Source of the DNA: JBCDLI01 sp038745535
GTDB lineage: Bacteria > Pseudomonadota > Alphaproteobacteria > Rhizobiales > Rhizobiaceae
Direction of reading: 5' to 3'
Length of the DNA: 30,411 nucleotides
NCBI GenBank assembly: GCA_038745535.1
Contig: JBCDLI010000026.1
Coordinates: 1 to 30,411 of the forward strand
The notes under the pieces were generated by a model. That model searched no databases. It worked only from the letters and a program-made list of their open reading frames with translations, and was not told the origin of the DNA. Made by a program: the position numbers and the translations under genes. The stretch's first letter is position 1. Every line of letters begins with the position of its first letter. Positions 1 through 7,127 of this stretch are shown piece by piece.

Positions 1-2
1 AA

Positions 3-575
3 AACGCCGGTGAGGCCAACATAGCTGTCCGACATTACAACCACTATGTGTCGTGCATTCCAGTGCACGGTTACCATTTAACGTGCGGCCACATTTTTGA
101 GCTAGAAGGCAAAAAGTGGGTTGTGGTTTCTCCGGCATGCGACATGGTGCCCGGTCAAAGACAAATGGGCTTTGAAAACATCCATGAGGATCACCGTCCA
201 TTTGTCGCCCTCCAGCTGTATGAAAACGGTCACAACCTAACGGACACAGAGATAAATTCTGGTAATTTTGTTTTTTTGGAGAAGGACGGCGATGTTGAAG
301 TCTACTGCTCTTTCCAAAAATCATCTGACCCGGTGGAGCAAGCTCCTAAAGTCACATGGAGCAATTTTGTGGCACTGAATCAGGGTGTGTTAAGCGAAGA
401 CAACTCTTTTGGCATACTTACGTTAGATGCGAAGCAGGAAGCGATTGAGAGCAAAAAACACAAAGTTAGAGTTTCCAGTCAGCTACGTTATGAATTTGCA
501 CTAAATCTGATCAATCGTCTTGGTCTAACAATGACAAGAATAGGCCTCAGCTATACGGGTCATGGTTCATCGTGA
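3..575 (+). CDS. Partial protein, C-terminal part, of a possible signalling/conflict-system component
   Basis: The reading frame is open from the first complete codon of the window, so the gene begins upstream and only about 190 C-terminal residues are visible. A GTG at 48 could be read as a start, but it has no Shine-Dalgarno sequence and the frame stays open before it. The visible part is soluble, without membrane segments. It carries a notable SPACDMVPGQR segment just after a hydrophobic WVVV strand. I recall similar 'SPxCDxVPGQR' segments in bacterial proteins annotated as response-receiver proteins near ATPase sensors, but that is memory, not proof. The stop overlaps the start of the next gene by four bases (GTGA, 572–575), so the two are translationally coupled and probably work together. 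The region is AT-richer than the rest of the window (40% GC in 241–300), which suggests acquisition. The function is unknown. Confidence 0.75.
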   Translation, partial: NAGEANIAVRHYNHYVSCIPVHGYHLTCGHIFELEGKKWVVVSPACDMVPGQRQMGFENIHEDHRPFVALQLYENGHNLTDTEINSGNFVFLEKDGDVEVYCSFQKSSDPVEQAPKVTWSNFVALNQGVLSEDNSFGILTLDAKQEAIESKKHKVRVSSQLRYEFALNLINRLGLTMTRIGLSYTGHGSS

Positions 576-1450
576 AGTCCGTATTCGACACCAAGCCTAA
601 CTCTGGTTACGACGACGATATCTCGCAGAAGTACCAATTTCCAAAACGGTATCTTTCGATAGCCGAAAACAGTTTGGATGACTGGGTGGTGTTCCGTCGT
701 CCTCGCGCCGACGGCGGAAATTTGGCGTACTTTGCTACGGCGAGAGTAGCTAAAATTGAACCCGACTTGTCCGCACCCGGCATGTTCTATGCCTATCTTC
801 AGAACTTTCTGGAGTTCGAAAATGTCGTACCATGGAATGACAATGGGCAATACGCGGAACAGGCACTTAGGGATATTCCAAAAGCAGAAGTCGGTGTATT
901 TATGCGGGGCCGTTCAGTTAGACCGCTCGAAGAAAACGATTTCAATAGAATGATAGCCGTGGGGCTGCCCACCTATTGGGATGAGATTCCCAATACTGAG
1001 CTGGCGTTGAAAGCAGATCGGCCAAGGCGAGTGGAGCAGGTGTTGACCAATCGCGTGATTAGAGACAGAGATTTTCGACGCCGTATTTGCCTTGCTTATA
1101 ACAACCGCTGCGCTGTGACCGGGTTTCGCATGTCCGATGAAGACGGCAATTTCGAAGTTCAAGCAGCTCATATTTGGCCTGTTGCTGAGGGTGGGCCGGA
1201 CACAACCCAGAACGGACTAGCCCTTTCATCAACTGCTCACTGGTTGTTCGATAGACATTTGATTTCGATATCTTCAGATTACCGACTGCTTATACGCGAA
1301 GAACTTTTGCCAGCTGATGTCAAAAAAGTTGTAAAATCGCCGGGCGAAGCCATTGGTCTTCCAAAAACCGAAGCTGATCGACCAAGTCTCAAGTATATCG
1401 CGAAACATCGCGCGAAATTCGAGGCGAAGAAACAGCCGACAATAATCTGA
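572..1450 (+). CDS. HNH endonuclease (HNH_2-like) with N-terminal accessory domain
   Basis: This 292-residue protein has a C-terminal HNH nuclease fold. C180 lies in the CAVTG turn, H200 in AAHIWP, N214 in QNGLALS, and H223 and D227 in the AHWLFDRH segment. This is the pattern of the HNH_2 family, often found in restriction or DNA-damage proteins. The first 130 residues form a separate domain starting YDDDISQKYQFPKRYL. It is common at the front of such nucleases and resembles PUA/EVE-like base-reading domains, though I infer this from general shape only. The GTG start at 572 overlaps the upstream stop by four bases, so the gene is translated together with its neighbour. Low GC and the position beside a tRNA 3' end suggest horizontal transfer and a defence role. 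No methyltransferase is visible, so it may be a stand-alone or modification-dependent nuclease. Confidence 0.85.
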   Translation: MKSVFDTKPNSGYDDDISQKYQFPKRYLSIAENSLDDWVVFRRPRADGGNLAYFATARVAKIEPDLSAPGMFYAYLQNFLEFENVVPWNDNGQYAEQALRDIPKAEVGVFMRGRSVRPLEENDFNRMIAVGLPTYWDEIPNTELALKADRPRRVEQVLTNRVIRDRDFRRRICLAYNNRCAVTGFRMSDEDGNFEVQAAHIWPVAEGGPDTTQNGLALSSTAHWLFDRHLISISSDYRLLIREELLPADVKKVVKSPGEAIGLPKTEADRPSLKYIAKHRAKFEAKKQPTII

Positions 1451-1521
1451 TTGCGTGCTGCCCTGGTGCTACCCCGAGCAATTTCGACACATCACCAACT
1501 TTGCTAAGTCATTGAAATCAT

Positions 1522-1598
<77 letters not shown>

Positions 1599-1608
1599 TT
1601 TCAACGAA

Positions 1609-1637
1609 CCGCTAGCAAATTGACGGCTGTGCTTCAA
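1609..1637 (-). promoter_or_regulatory. Possible promoter of tRNA-Arg
   Basis: On the minus strand TTGAAG (1632–1637) and TAGCGG (1609–1614) are separated by 17 bases, and the second box ends ten bases before the mature tRNA. The first box is a fair -35 match; the second is a weak -10. Placement is right for a stable RNA promoter but the match is modest. Confidence 0.3.
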
Positions 1638-1711
1638 TCGCATTTCTGAAAGAGCAAACAAATCCGCGAGGCCGCATCTATGGCCCCACAGAATGCACAT
1701 AAGACGCTGTA

Positions 1712-2842
1712 TTAACCGGTTGTTGCACCGCACTGGGCAAATGCAGCAGCCACCGCTTCAAGCGTCTCAAAGTAATGGTCCGCGCCGGGCTCGATGCCGC
1801 TGCCGAGCGGATCAATGGTTAGCGCAACCGCTGACGTACCTTCTACCACCGTGGTCACGATTGCAGGATCGTATTGCGGCTCAGAAAACACGCACGAGAT
1901 ACTGTTATCAGTGACCGCTTCGCGCAGTTCCGCAATGCGGCGCGCGCCAGCTGCAACCTCGCCACTGCCGGGATTGATCGAACCAATGGCTTCGAGACCG
2001 AAACGACGCTCAAAATACTGATACGCGTCGTGGAAGACGATAAACCGGCTGTCCGATGCGCCTTCCAATGACGTAGCAATAGAGGTTTCCAACGCGGCTA
2101 GCCGCTCTTTCGTGCTGGCAGCATTCGCTACGAAATCGCTCGCGTGGTCTGGCATTTTTTCAGACAAAGCCGCAGCAATTGCATCCACCATGACAGATGC
2201 ATTTTGAGGATCGAGCCAAATGTGCCCGTCCACGCTGCCGGCGTGATCATGCCCGTGGCCATGATCATCGTGGCCGTGGTCGTCGACCTCTTTGGCAGCG
2301 TGCTCATCGTGCCCATGTCCGTGATCGTGGCCGTGATCGTCGACCTTTGTGGCTTTGGCGGCATGGTCATGGCCGTGATCATCCACCTTTTCGGCGGCGT
2401 GGTCGTGACCATGATCATCGTGGCCGTGGTCGTCGTGGCCTTCTTCGATTTTTAGTTCGGTCTCGCGATATTCAAACGTCTCAAGGCCTGCAGTCTCAAT
2501 CAGCGTCACGACCGACGATGCATCTGCCAGATTATCCACCGTGCGGTCGAGAAATTCTTCGATCTGTGGACCCACCCAAAACACCAAGTCCGCATCCTGC
2601 ACGGCCTGCGCATCAGACGGACGAAGTGAGAAGTCGTGGGGGGATACGACATTGTCGACGATCAAACCGACATCGGCGAAATCGCCTGCGACAGCGGAGA
2701 CCAGCGAATGAATCGGCTTGATGGTGGAGACTACGTTTGCGTCATCCGCGAACGCAGACGCTGCAGATAAGGACACAACCGCCGCGCCAACGGCAGTGGA
2801 CGTCAACAGACGCCGCGCGCGTATTAGTTTAGATGAAAACAT
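1712..2842 (-). CDS. znuA: Zinc ABC transporter periplasmic binding protein with long histidine-rich loop
   Basis: This is the periplasmic zinc receptor of the ZnuABC importer. It captures Zn2+ and passes it to the ZnuB channel. The chosen ATG at 2842 has GAGG eight bases upstream and gives a clean signal peptide ending near AFA-DD (about residue 32). A longer reading to 2899 would put a junk extension ahead of the signal and cross the operator. The mature protein is 376 residues including the signal. Expected zinc ligands are H45 (KPIHS), H207 (DGHIWLDP) and H271 (FHDAYQYF), and C317/C371 could form the family disulfide. Residues 136–200 are a charged loop with 21 histidines in repeated VDDHGHDH-like units, longer than usual, thought in this family to collect or sense zinc. 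It is divergent from znuC and shares its operator. Confidence 0.95.
   Translation of the reverse strand: MFSSKLIRARRLLTSTAVGAAVVSLSAASAFADDANVVSTIKPIHSLVSAVAGDFADVGLIVDNVVSPHDFSLRPSDAQAVQDADLVFWVGPQIEEFLDRTVDNLADASSVVTLIETAGLETFEYRETELKIEEGHDDHGHDDHGHDHAAEKVDDHGHDHAAKATKVDDHGHDHGHGHDEHAAKEVDDHGHDDHGHGHDHAGSVDGHIWLDPQNASVMVDAIAAALSEKMPDHASDFVANAASTKERLAALETSIATSLEGASDSRFIVFHDAYQYFERRFGLEAIGSINPGSGEVAAGARRIAELREAVTDNSISCVFSEPQYDPAIVTTVVEGTSAVALTIDPLGSGIEPGADHYFETLEAVAAAFAQCGATTG
2243..2437. repeat. Imperfect tandem repeats encoding the ZnuA His/Asp loop, with an exact 27-bp direct repeat
   Basis: This stretch encodes the histidine-rich loop of ZnuA. It is built of near-repeats of His-Asp-Gly codons. 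Positions 2259–2285 and 2409–2435 are identical over 27 bases, 150 bases (50 codons) apart and in the same frame. Such a repeat could expand or contract by slippage or recombination without breaking the reading frame. Confidence 0.85.
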
Positions 2843-2877
2843 GACAAACCTCGGGATGTAATAGTGTAACAGTGAAC

Positions 2878-2906
2878 CCATTGCGTTATGGCATAACATG
2901 AGTCAA
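2878..2906 (-). promoter_or_regulatory. Possible znuA promoter overlapping the Zur box
   Basis: On the minus strand TTGACT (2901–2906) is a good -35 box. The 17-base spacer contains the whole palindrome at 2885–2897, followed by CAATGG (2878–2883), a weak -10. Having the operator inside the spacer would explain zinc repression. The weak -10 keeps confidence low. Confidence 0.3.
2885..2897. promoter_or_regulatory. Candidate Zur operator between znuA and znuC
   Basis: The sequence GTTATGGCATAAC is a perfect 6-bp inverted repeat around one central base. It lies between the divergent znuA and znuCB-zur genes and resembles the GTTATA-N-TATAAC type core known for Zur sites. Zur itself is encoded at the end of the adjoining operon. 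One site here could repress both directions when zinc is abundant. Its position argues that znuC starts downstream of the ATG at 2898. Confidence 0.65.
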
Positions 2907-2915
2907 GGCGGCGCG

Positions 2916-3755
2916 ATGACGGCGCGAGCCAACATTATCACCGGGCCAACCATGCTGAACACCAGCGTCAATAGTTCTCCAAAGACGGTCTTGGCCGAGC
3001 TGAAAGCCGCTGGTGTCTACCGAAACGGAAAATGGCTCGTCCGCGGGGTCGATGTCTCGATTTCGCGTGGTGAGATTGTCACCATCATAGGACCAAACGG
3101 GTCAGGTAAATCGACCACCACAAAAATGCTGCTCGGTCTTCTCGCGCCCACGGCAGGCAACGGCGGGGTGGTAGGCAATCCGGTTGTTTCCTATGTTCCG
3201 CAGAAGCTGGCGATGGATTGGTCGTTGCCGATCACGGTTCGGCGGTTCATGTCGCTTACGGGTCGGCCAAAGCCAGCGGAAATAGACGCGGCGCTAGAAC
3301 AGACTGGGACCCGTTTGCTGGGCAAACGCGATATGGCAACGCTTTCTGGTGGTGAGTTTCAGCGGGTGTTGCTCGCACGTGCGATTGCGCGAAAGCCAGA
3401 CCTTTTGGTGTTGGACGAACCGGTCCAAGGCGTAGATTTTTCCGGCGAAGTAGCACTCTATGATTTGATCGGCGAAATTCGAGACCGGCTCGGCTGCGGT
3501 GTCCTCCTGGTCTCCCATGATCTTCATGTGGTGATGGCGGCTTCAGATCGTGTGATTTGCCTTAATGGCCATGTGTGCTGCCAAGGCACACCCACAGACG
3601 TTGCAAAAAGCTCGGCCTACCAAGAAATATTTGGACCGCGCGCCAGCGCAACGTTGGCGCTTTACGAGCACCAGCACGATCACACGCATCTTGCGGATGG
3701 GTCGGTCAAAACAGAGGCACCGCCACAAATTAAAGGCGTGCGCGATGCTGGATGA
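2916..3755 (+). CDS. znuC: Zinc ABC transporter ATP-binding protein
   Basis: This is the cytoplasmic ATPase that powers zinc import through ZnuB. Counted from 2916, it has Walker A GPNGSGKST (about 59–67), a Q-loop glutamine near 96, the signature LSGGE (143–147), Walker B LLVLDEP (163–169) and the switch histidine in LLVSHDLH (about 201). The ATG at 2916 is chosen because AAGGCGG lies just upstream and because an ATG at 2898 abuts the operator and has no ribosome site; an ATG at 2952 also remains possible. The C-terminal tail has an EHQHDHTH cluster, a common zinc-related feature of ZnuC. The gene overlaps znuB by 11 bases and belongs to the znuC-znuB-zur operon. Confidence 0.93.
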   Translation: MTARANIITGPTMLNTSVNSSPKTVLAELKAAGVYRNGKWLVRGVDVSISRGEIVTIIGPNGSGKSTTTKMLLGLLAPTAGNGGVVGNPVVSYVPQKLAMDWSLPITVRRFMSLTGRPKPAEIDAALEQTGTRLLGKRDMATLSGGEFQRVLLARAIARKPDLLVLDEPVQGVDFSGEVALYDLIGEIRDRLGCGVLLVSHDLHVVMAASDRVICLNGHVCCQGTPTDVAKSSAYQEIFGPRASATLALYEHQHDHTHLADGSVKTEAPPQIKGVRDAG

Positions 3756-4569
3756 TTTCTTCACCCGCGCTCTGCTGGCAGGGCTTGGGGTTGCGCTTTG
3801 TGCCGGACCGCTCGGCTGTTTTGTGATATGGCGGCGTCTCGCCTATTTTGGCGATACACTGGCCCATGCTGCACTGCTCGGCGCGGCCTTTTCGCTTCTG
3901 CTGAATGTGAACCTGACGCTTGGAGTATTTTTCGTAGCGATTCTTGTCGCGCTTGGGCTCATCTATCTTCAAGCGCGCACTTATTTAGCGTCAGACGCCA
4001 TTTTGGGGCTGCTATCGCACTCGGCGCTTGCCGTCGGGCTCGTTACGCTATCGTTGATAACGGTTGTCCGCGTGGATCTGGACTCGCTTCTATTTGGAGA
4101 CATCCTAGCGGTCTCGCGGTTCGATGTCGGCGTTATATGGGTGACCTCGATATGCCTTCTGGCGGTGCTGGCATTCATTTCACGGCCACTTTTGGCAGCC
4201 ACCGTCAATCCGGATTTGGCACAGGCCGAAGGCGTGCCAGTCGCGCGCTTAAACCTTATCTTCATCGCGCTTTTGGCGGGCCTTGTTGCCATCGCCATGC
4301 AAGTGGCCGGCGTATTATTGATCACAGCCCTACTCATCATTCCTGCCGCGACCGCGCGAAGCCTGGCAGCAAGCCCTGAGATGATGGCGCTTGCGGCCGC
4401 GGTTACCGGAATAATCGCCGTATTCGGCGGCATGTTTGCGTCGTTGCAATTTGATACGCCATCGGGCCCGAGTATCGTTGTCGGCGCGCTAACGCTATTT
4501 GTCGTTGGGCTTTTGTTTCAAACGATCAAATCTGGTAGTAGGAAACGTATTGCGGAGGCAGAAAAATGA
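3745..4569 (+). CDS. znuB: Zinc ABC transporter permease
   Basis: This is the inner-membrane channel subunit of the zinc importer (ABC-3 family), 274 residues and strongly hydrophobic with about eight membrane segments. The start at 3745 (MLDDFFTRALLAG) is the usual ZnuB beginning. The open frame reaches back to 3565, but that extension is polar, inside znuC, and in the wrong style for a membrane protein. Family features include the GDTLAHAALLG segment near the N-terminus, the GDILAVS segment in the middle and the LLIIPAATAR segment near the C-terminal end. It overlaps znuC by 11 bases and zur by 4 bases (ATGA), so the three are tightly coupled. Confidence 0.94.
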   Translation: MLDDFFTRALLAGLGVALCAGPLGCFVIWRRLAYFGDTLAHAALLGAAFSLLLNVNLTLGVFFVAILVALGLIYLQARTYLASDAILGLLSHSALAVGLVTLSLITVVRVDLDSLLFGDILAVSRFDVGVIWVTSICLLAVLAFISRPLLAATVNPDLAQAEGVPVARLNLIFIALLAGLVAIAMQVAGVLLITALLIIPAATARSLAASPEMMALAAAVTGIIAVFGGMFASLQFDTPSGPSIVVGALTLFVVGLLFQTIKSGSRKRIAEAEK

Positions 4570-4955
4570 GCGAAATCGCACTTACCAAGAACCAACAACT
4601 GGTAATGAACACGCTGTCGGCATCGAAGTCGCCGCTTTCTGCCTATTCCATTTTAGATCGCTTGCGCGGCGATGGGTTTCGCGCGCCGCTACAGGTCTAT
4701 CGTGCGCTGGACAAGCTGGTAAATATCGGCCTTGCCCACCGGCTGGAAAGCCTGAACGCTTTTGTCGCTTGCAGCCATCCTGCCTGTGACAAGCACCGCA
4801 ACACCGTGTTCATGATCTGCAATGAGTGCGAAAATGTTATGGAAGCGTCCGACGGCGATCTCTCTTCCAACCTCAAAGACGTTGCGGACCGGTCCGATTT
4901 TTCGCTGTCGTCGGCAACAATCGAATTGCGCGGCGTATGCGGCCGCTGCGCCTAA
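4566..4955 (+). CDS. zur: Zinc uptake regulator, Fur family
   Basis: This 129-residue Fur-family repressor should sense zinc and bind the znu operator. The N-terminal winged helix includes LTKNQQLVMNTL and the segment APLQVYRALDKLVNIGLAHR, the typical DNA-reading helix of Zur. The metal region has CSHPACDKH, CNECENV and a C-terminal CGRC, consistent with a structural zinc held by cysteine pairs. The ATG overlaps the znuB stop (ATGA) and GGAGG lies about eight bases upstream, so the gene is translated with znuB. Position inside the zinc operon, and the absence of Fur-type histidine-rich tails, favour Zur over Fur or PerR. It would then autoregulate through the palindrome at 2885–2897. Confidence 0.93.
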   Translation: MSEIALTKNQQLVMNTLSASKSPLSAYSILDRLRGDGFRAPLQVYRALDKLVNIGLAHRLESLNAFVACSHPACDKHRNTVFMICNECENVMEASDGDLSSNLKDVADRSDFSLSSATIELRGVCGRCA

Positions 4956-4963
4956 AGTCTTCT

Positions 4964-6460
4964 CTAAAGCGATAGGAAACCGAGCGTCAAAACCGGAAAC
5001 GCAAAGAGCAGTACCACGCGGATCAAATCCGACGCCACGAAATACCAGATCGCTTTGTAAATTCCGATAACGGGGATGGTTCGGTCCATCGCTCCCACGA
5101 TGAAGATGTTCATGCCAATCGGGGGTGTGACGAGGCCGACTTCAACAACAATGAGCACCATAATGCCGAACCAGATCGCGAGACGTTCCGTATTGATGCG
5201 CTCAAGGGCAAAATCGTTCACGCCACGCATGCCAAGCTCGCGTAATTGCTCGCGCGTTAGCTCTGCGCCTGCAGCGATTGTTGCCTGCACCTGGTCCAGA
5301 AAATCGGGGGCGATCTTCACGCCGCTGGCAACAACGTCTTCAAAGCGAGCGGCGTGAAGTTCAGCCATCGTGACGAAGGCAAAGTCCATACCGAGCAGAA
5401 TTGGCCAGAAGATCGGGATCGTCAGCAGGATCATCGACAGGCTGTCCATCACGCACCCGAGCAACAGATACATAATCAGCAAGCAGACTATGACGAGGTA
5501 CGGGTTCAGATCCCGGAGTTCGATCCAAGCCGCCAATTGTTGCGGTGCCCCGGTGAGCGCGAGGAAACCGTTGAAGAATGCCGCGCCCAGTATGATGAAG
5601 AAGATCATCGCGCTCGTTCGCGCCGTTGCATTAAAGCAACTCGATAGTCCGCGGCGATCCAAACCGCCCGAGCGCCATGCGATGATACCGGTCGCCAGCG
5701 CGCCCACTGCGGCACCCTCGGTTGGTGTGAACCAGCCGGCATAAATGCCGCCAACCACAAGCGCGAACACGGTGACAACAGGCCAGACTTTCGCCAGTGA
5801 TTTCATCCGTTCAGCATAGGCGATCCGCGGTTGCGTACCTGAAGCTTCCGGGTTGACGCGGACATATATTGCCACTGCAAGTGTGAAGCCAACAACTGCA
5901 ATCAATCCTGGCACAATCGCTGCGACGAACAGTTTTGCGATGTTCTGCTCGGTCAAAATTGCGTAGATAACCAGCACCAGCGACGGCGGAATAAGAATGC
6001 CGAGTGTGCCACCTGCTGCAATGGTCGCGGCTGAGAAACCGGGCGGATAACCGTATCTTTTCAGCTCCGGCAGGGCGACACGGCCCATTGTGGCTGCGGT
6101 CGCGAGCGAGGAGCCGCAGATCGCCCCGAAGCCTGCGCAGGCCCCGATTGTCGCCATGGCAACACCGCCACGCCGGTGGCCAATCCAGCTTTGTGCCGCC
6201 TTGAAAAGCGCTTGGCTCATACCGCCTTGGGCTGCGAAATTGCCCATTAGCAGGAACATCGGAATGATGGAGAGCGAGTAGTTTGAAAACGTCGTGTAGG
6301 TCTCGTTTTTCAATCGTGCCAGCGGCAATGAGAAATCACCGGTGATCAAAACGAGGCCCAAGAAACCAGTGCCGAACATCGCAAGCCCAATGGGGACACG
6401 TGACAAGATCAGCGCCAGCATCACGGGAAAAGCGGCGATACCAATGGCGACGTCGCTCAA
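4964..6460 (-). CDS. dctM: TRAP transporter large permease (DctM) with internal insertion
   Basis: This is the ion-coupled membrane subunit of a tripartite TRAP importer. It is 498 residues long, about 65 more than usual. Typical DctM segments are present: SIIPMFLLMGNFAAQGG, CGSSLATAATMG, GTLGILIPPS, WFTPTEGAAVG and VTPPIGMNIF. The extra length sits at about residues 361–425, a polar, helical-looking stretch between two membrane segments just before the TPPIGMN segment. The start is TTG at 6460, overlapping the dctQ stop as TTGA, with a strong GGAGGT six bases upstream, so translation is coupled. The substrate is not predictable from this subunit. The gene ends eight bases from zur, which converges on it. 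Confidence 0.93.
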   Translation of the reverse strand: MSDVAIGIAAFPVMLALILSRVPIGLAMFGTGFLGLVLITGDFSLPLARLKNETYTTFSNYSLSIIPMFLLMGNFAAQGGMSQALFKAAQSWIGHRRGGVAMATIGACAGFGAICGSSLATAATMGRVALPELKRYGYPPGFSAATIAAGGTLGILIPPSLVLVIYAILTEQNIAKLFVAAIVPGLIAVVGFTLAVAIYVRVNPEASGTQPRIAYAERMKSLAKVWPVVTVFALVVGGIYAGWFTPTEGAAVGALATGIIAWRSGGLDRRGLSSCFNATARTSAMIFFIILGAAFFNGFLALTGAPQQLAAWIELRDLNPYLVIVCLLIMYLLLGCVMDSLSMILLTIPIFWPILLGMDFAFVTMAELHAARFEDVVASGVKIAPDFLDQVQATIAAGAELTREQLRELGMRGVNDFALERINTERLAIWFGIMVLIVVEVGLVTPPIGMNIFIVGAMDRTIPVIGIYKAIWYFVASDLIRVVLLFAFPVLTLGFLSL

Positions 6461-7077
6461 GTGTCCACCTCCCGAAAGTCCGCCATGATCGGGTCATGGC
6501 CGAACGTCTCCAGCAAACGTGCGATCACGAGCCACCACGCGCAGATCGCGCTTGTCATCAATCCAGCGCTGCACAGCGCGTAGGCCGTCCACACCGGCAA
6601 TTCGAGAAGAAATGTGGTCTGGCCCGCCAGGAATTTCGATATCGTCCCGCTGACGAGCTGGATGGCGATAATGGTGAAGCCGATAGCAAGCAAAAGGTCT
6701 GCGAGTAGCTTCAAAGCCTGTTGGGTGGCAGGCCGAAGTCTCTCAGTCACAACACTGACGATCGCATGGCTTTGTGTGAGGATGCAGTAGGGCAGAAACG
6801 CCGCGATACAGAATGCGACGCCTGCTTCAACCAATTCATAGTCGCCACGGATAGGTCCGATACCGAGTGCCAAAAGGGTGTTGGCGACCGTTGGAAAATT
6901 CGTATCCGCAAATGGTGAGGTGAGAAAGCCAGAAAGTGACCGACCGAGTATCGACAGGCACGTCACTGCGACCACGCCAAGCAAAACAACGCCGGAAGCA
7001 AATGTCAGCCGACGCGCGATGAGCAAAAGCAGGTTGTGGAAACGCAACGCAGCGCTTTTCGACGACAAAGCGATCAC
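6457..7077 (-). CDS. dctQ: TRAP transporter small permease (DctQ)
   Basis: This is the small membrane subunit of the TRAP importer, 206 residues with about four hydrophobic segments. It fits between the neighbouring receptor (dctP) and large permease (dctM). The start is GTG at 7077 with a GAGGGGG ribosome site just upstream. Its stop overlaps the dctM start by four bases (TTGA). The family is recognised mainly by size, topology, the middle segment LTQSHAIVSVV and the gene context. DctQ sequences are poorly conserved, so the call leans on context. Confidence 0.88.
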   Translation of the reverse strand: MIALSSKSAALRFHNLLLLIARRLTFASGVVLLGVVAVTCLSILGRSLSGFLTSPFADTNFPTVANTLLALGIGPIRGDYELVEAGVAFCIAAFLPYCILTQSHAIVSVVTERLRPATQQALKLLADLLLAIGFTIIAIQLVSGTISKFLAGQTTFLLELPVWTAYALCSAGLMTSAICAWWLVIARLLETFGHDPIMADFREVDT

Positions 7078-7127
7078 GCCCCCTCTGAGCGATCATTGCT
7101 GCCCCGAAGCCAATAAGCCAAAAGCGC

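Noticed and set aside
1451..1521. Attachment-site direct repeat next to the tRNA
   Set aside because: No second copy of the tRNA 3' end is visible within the window; the other end would lie upstream of position 1, so no site is called.
2144..2721. Two long plus-strand frames opposite ZnuA, one a Val/Ile-rich membrane-like peptide, one Arg/His-rich
   Set aside because: They are mirror images of the repeated His-Asp-Gly codons: reverse complements of CAC/GAT/GGC give Val/Ile/Ala. No ribosome site or family resemblance.
3565..3744. Extended znuB start inside znuC
   Set aside because: The extra 60 residues are polar, fully inside znuC, and unlike ZnuB, which begins at MLDDFF.
3981..4433. 150-residue minus-strand frame opposite znuB
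   Set aside because: It lies entirely inside znuB, has low-complexity Ala/Thr/Ser composition, and shows no family motif. It is a shadow of the membrane-protein codons.
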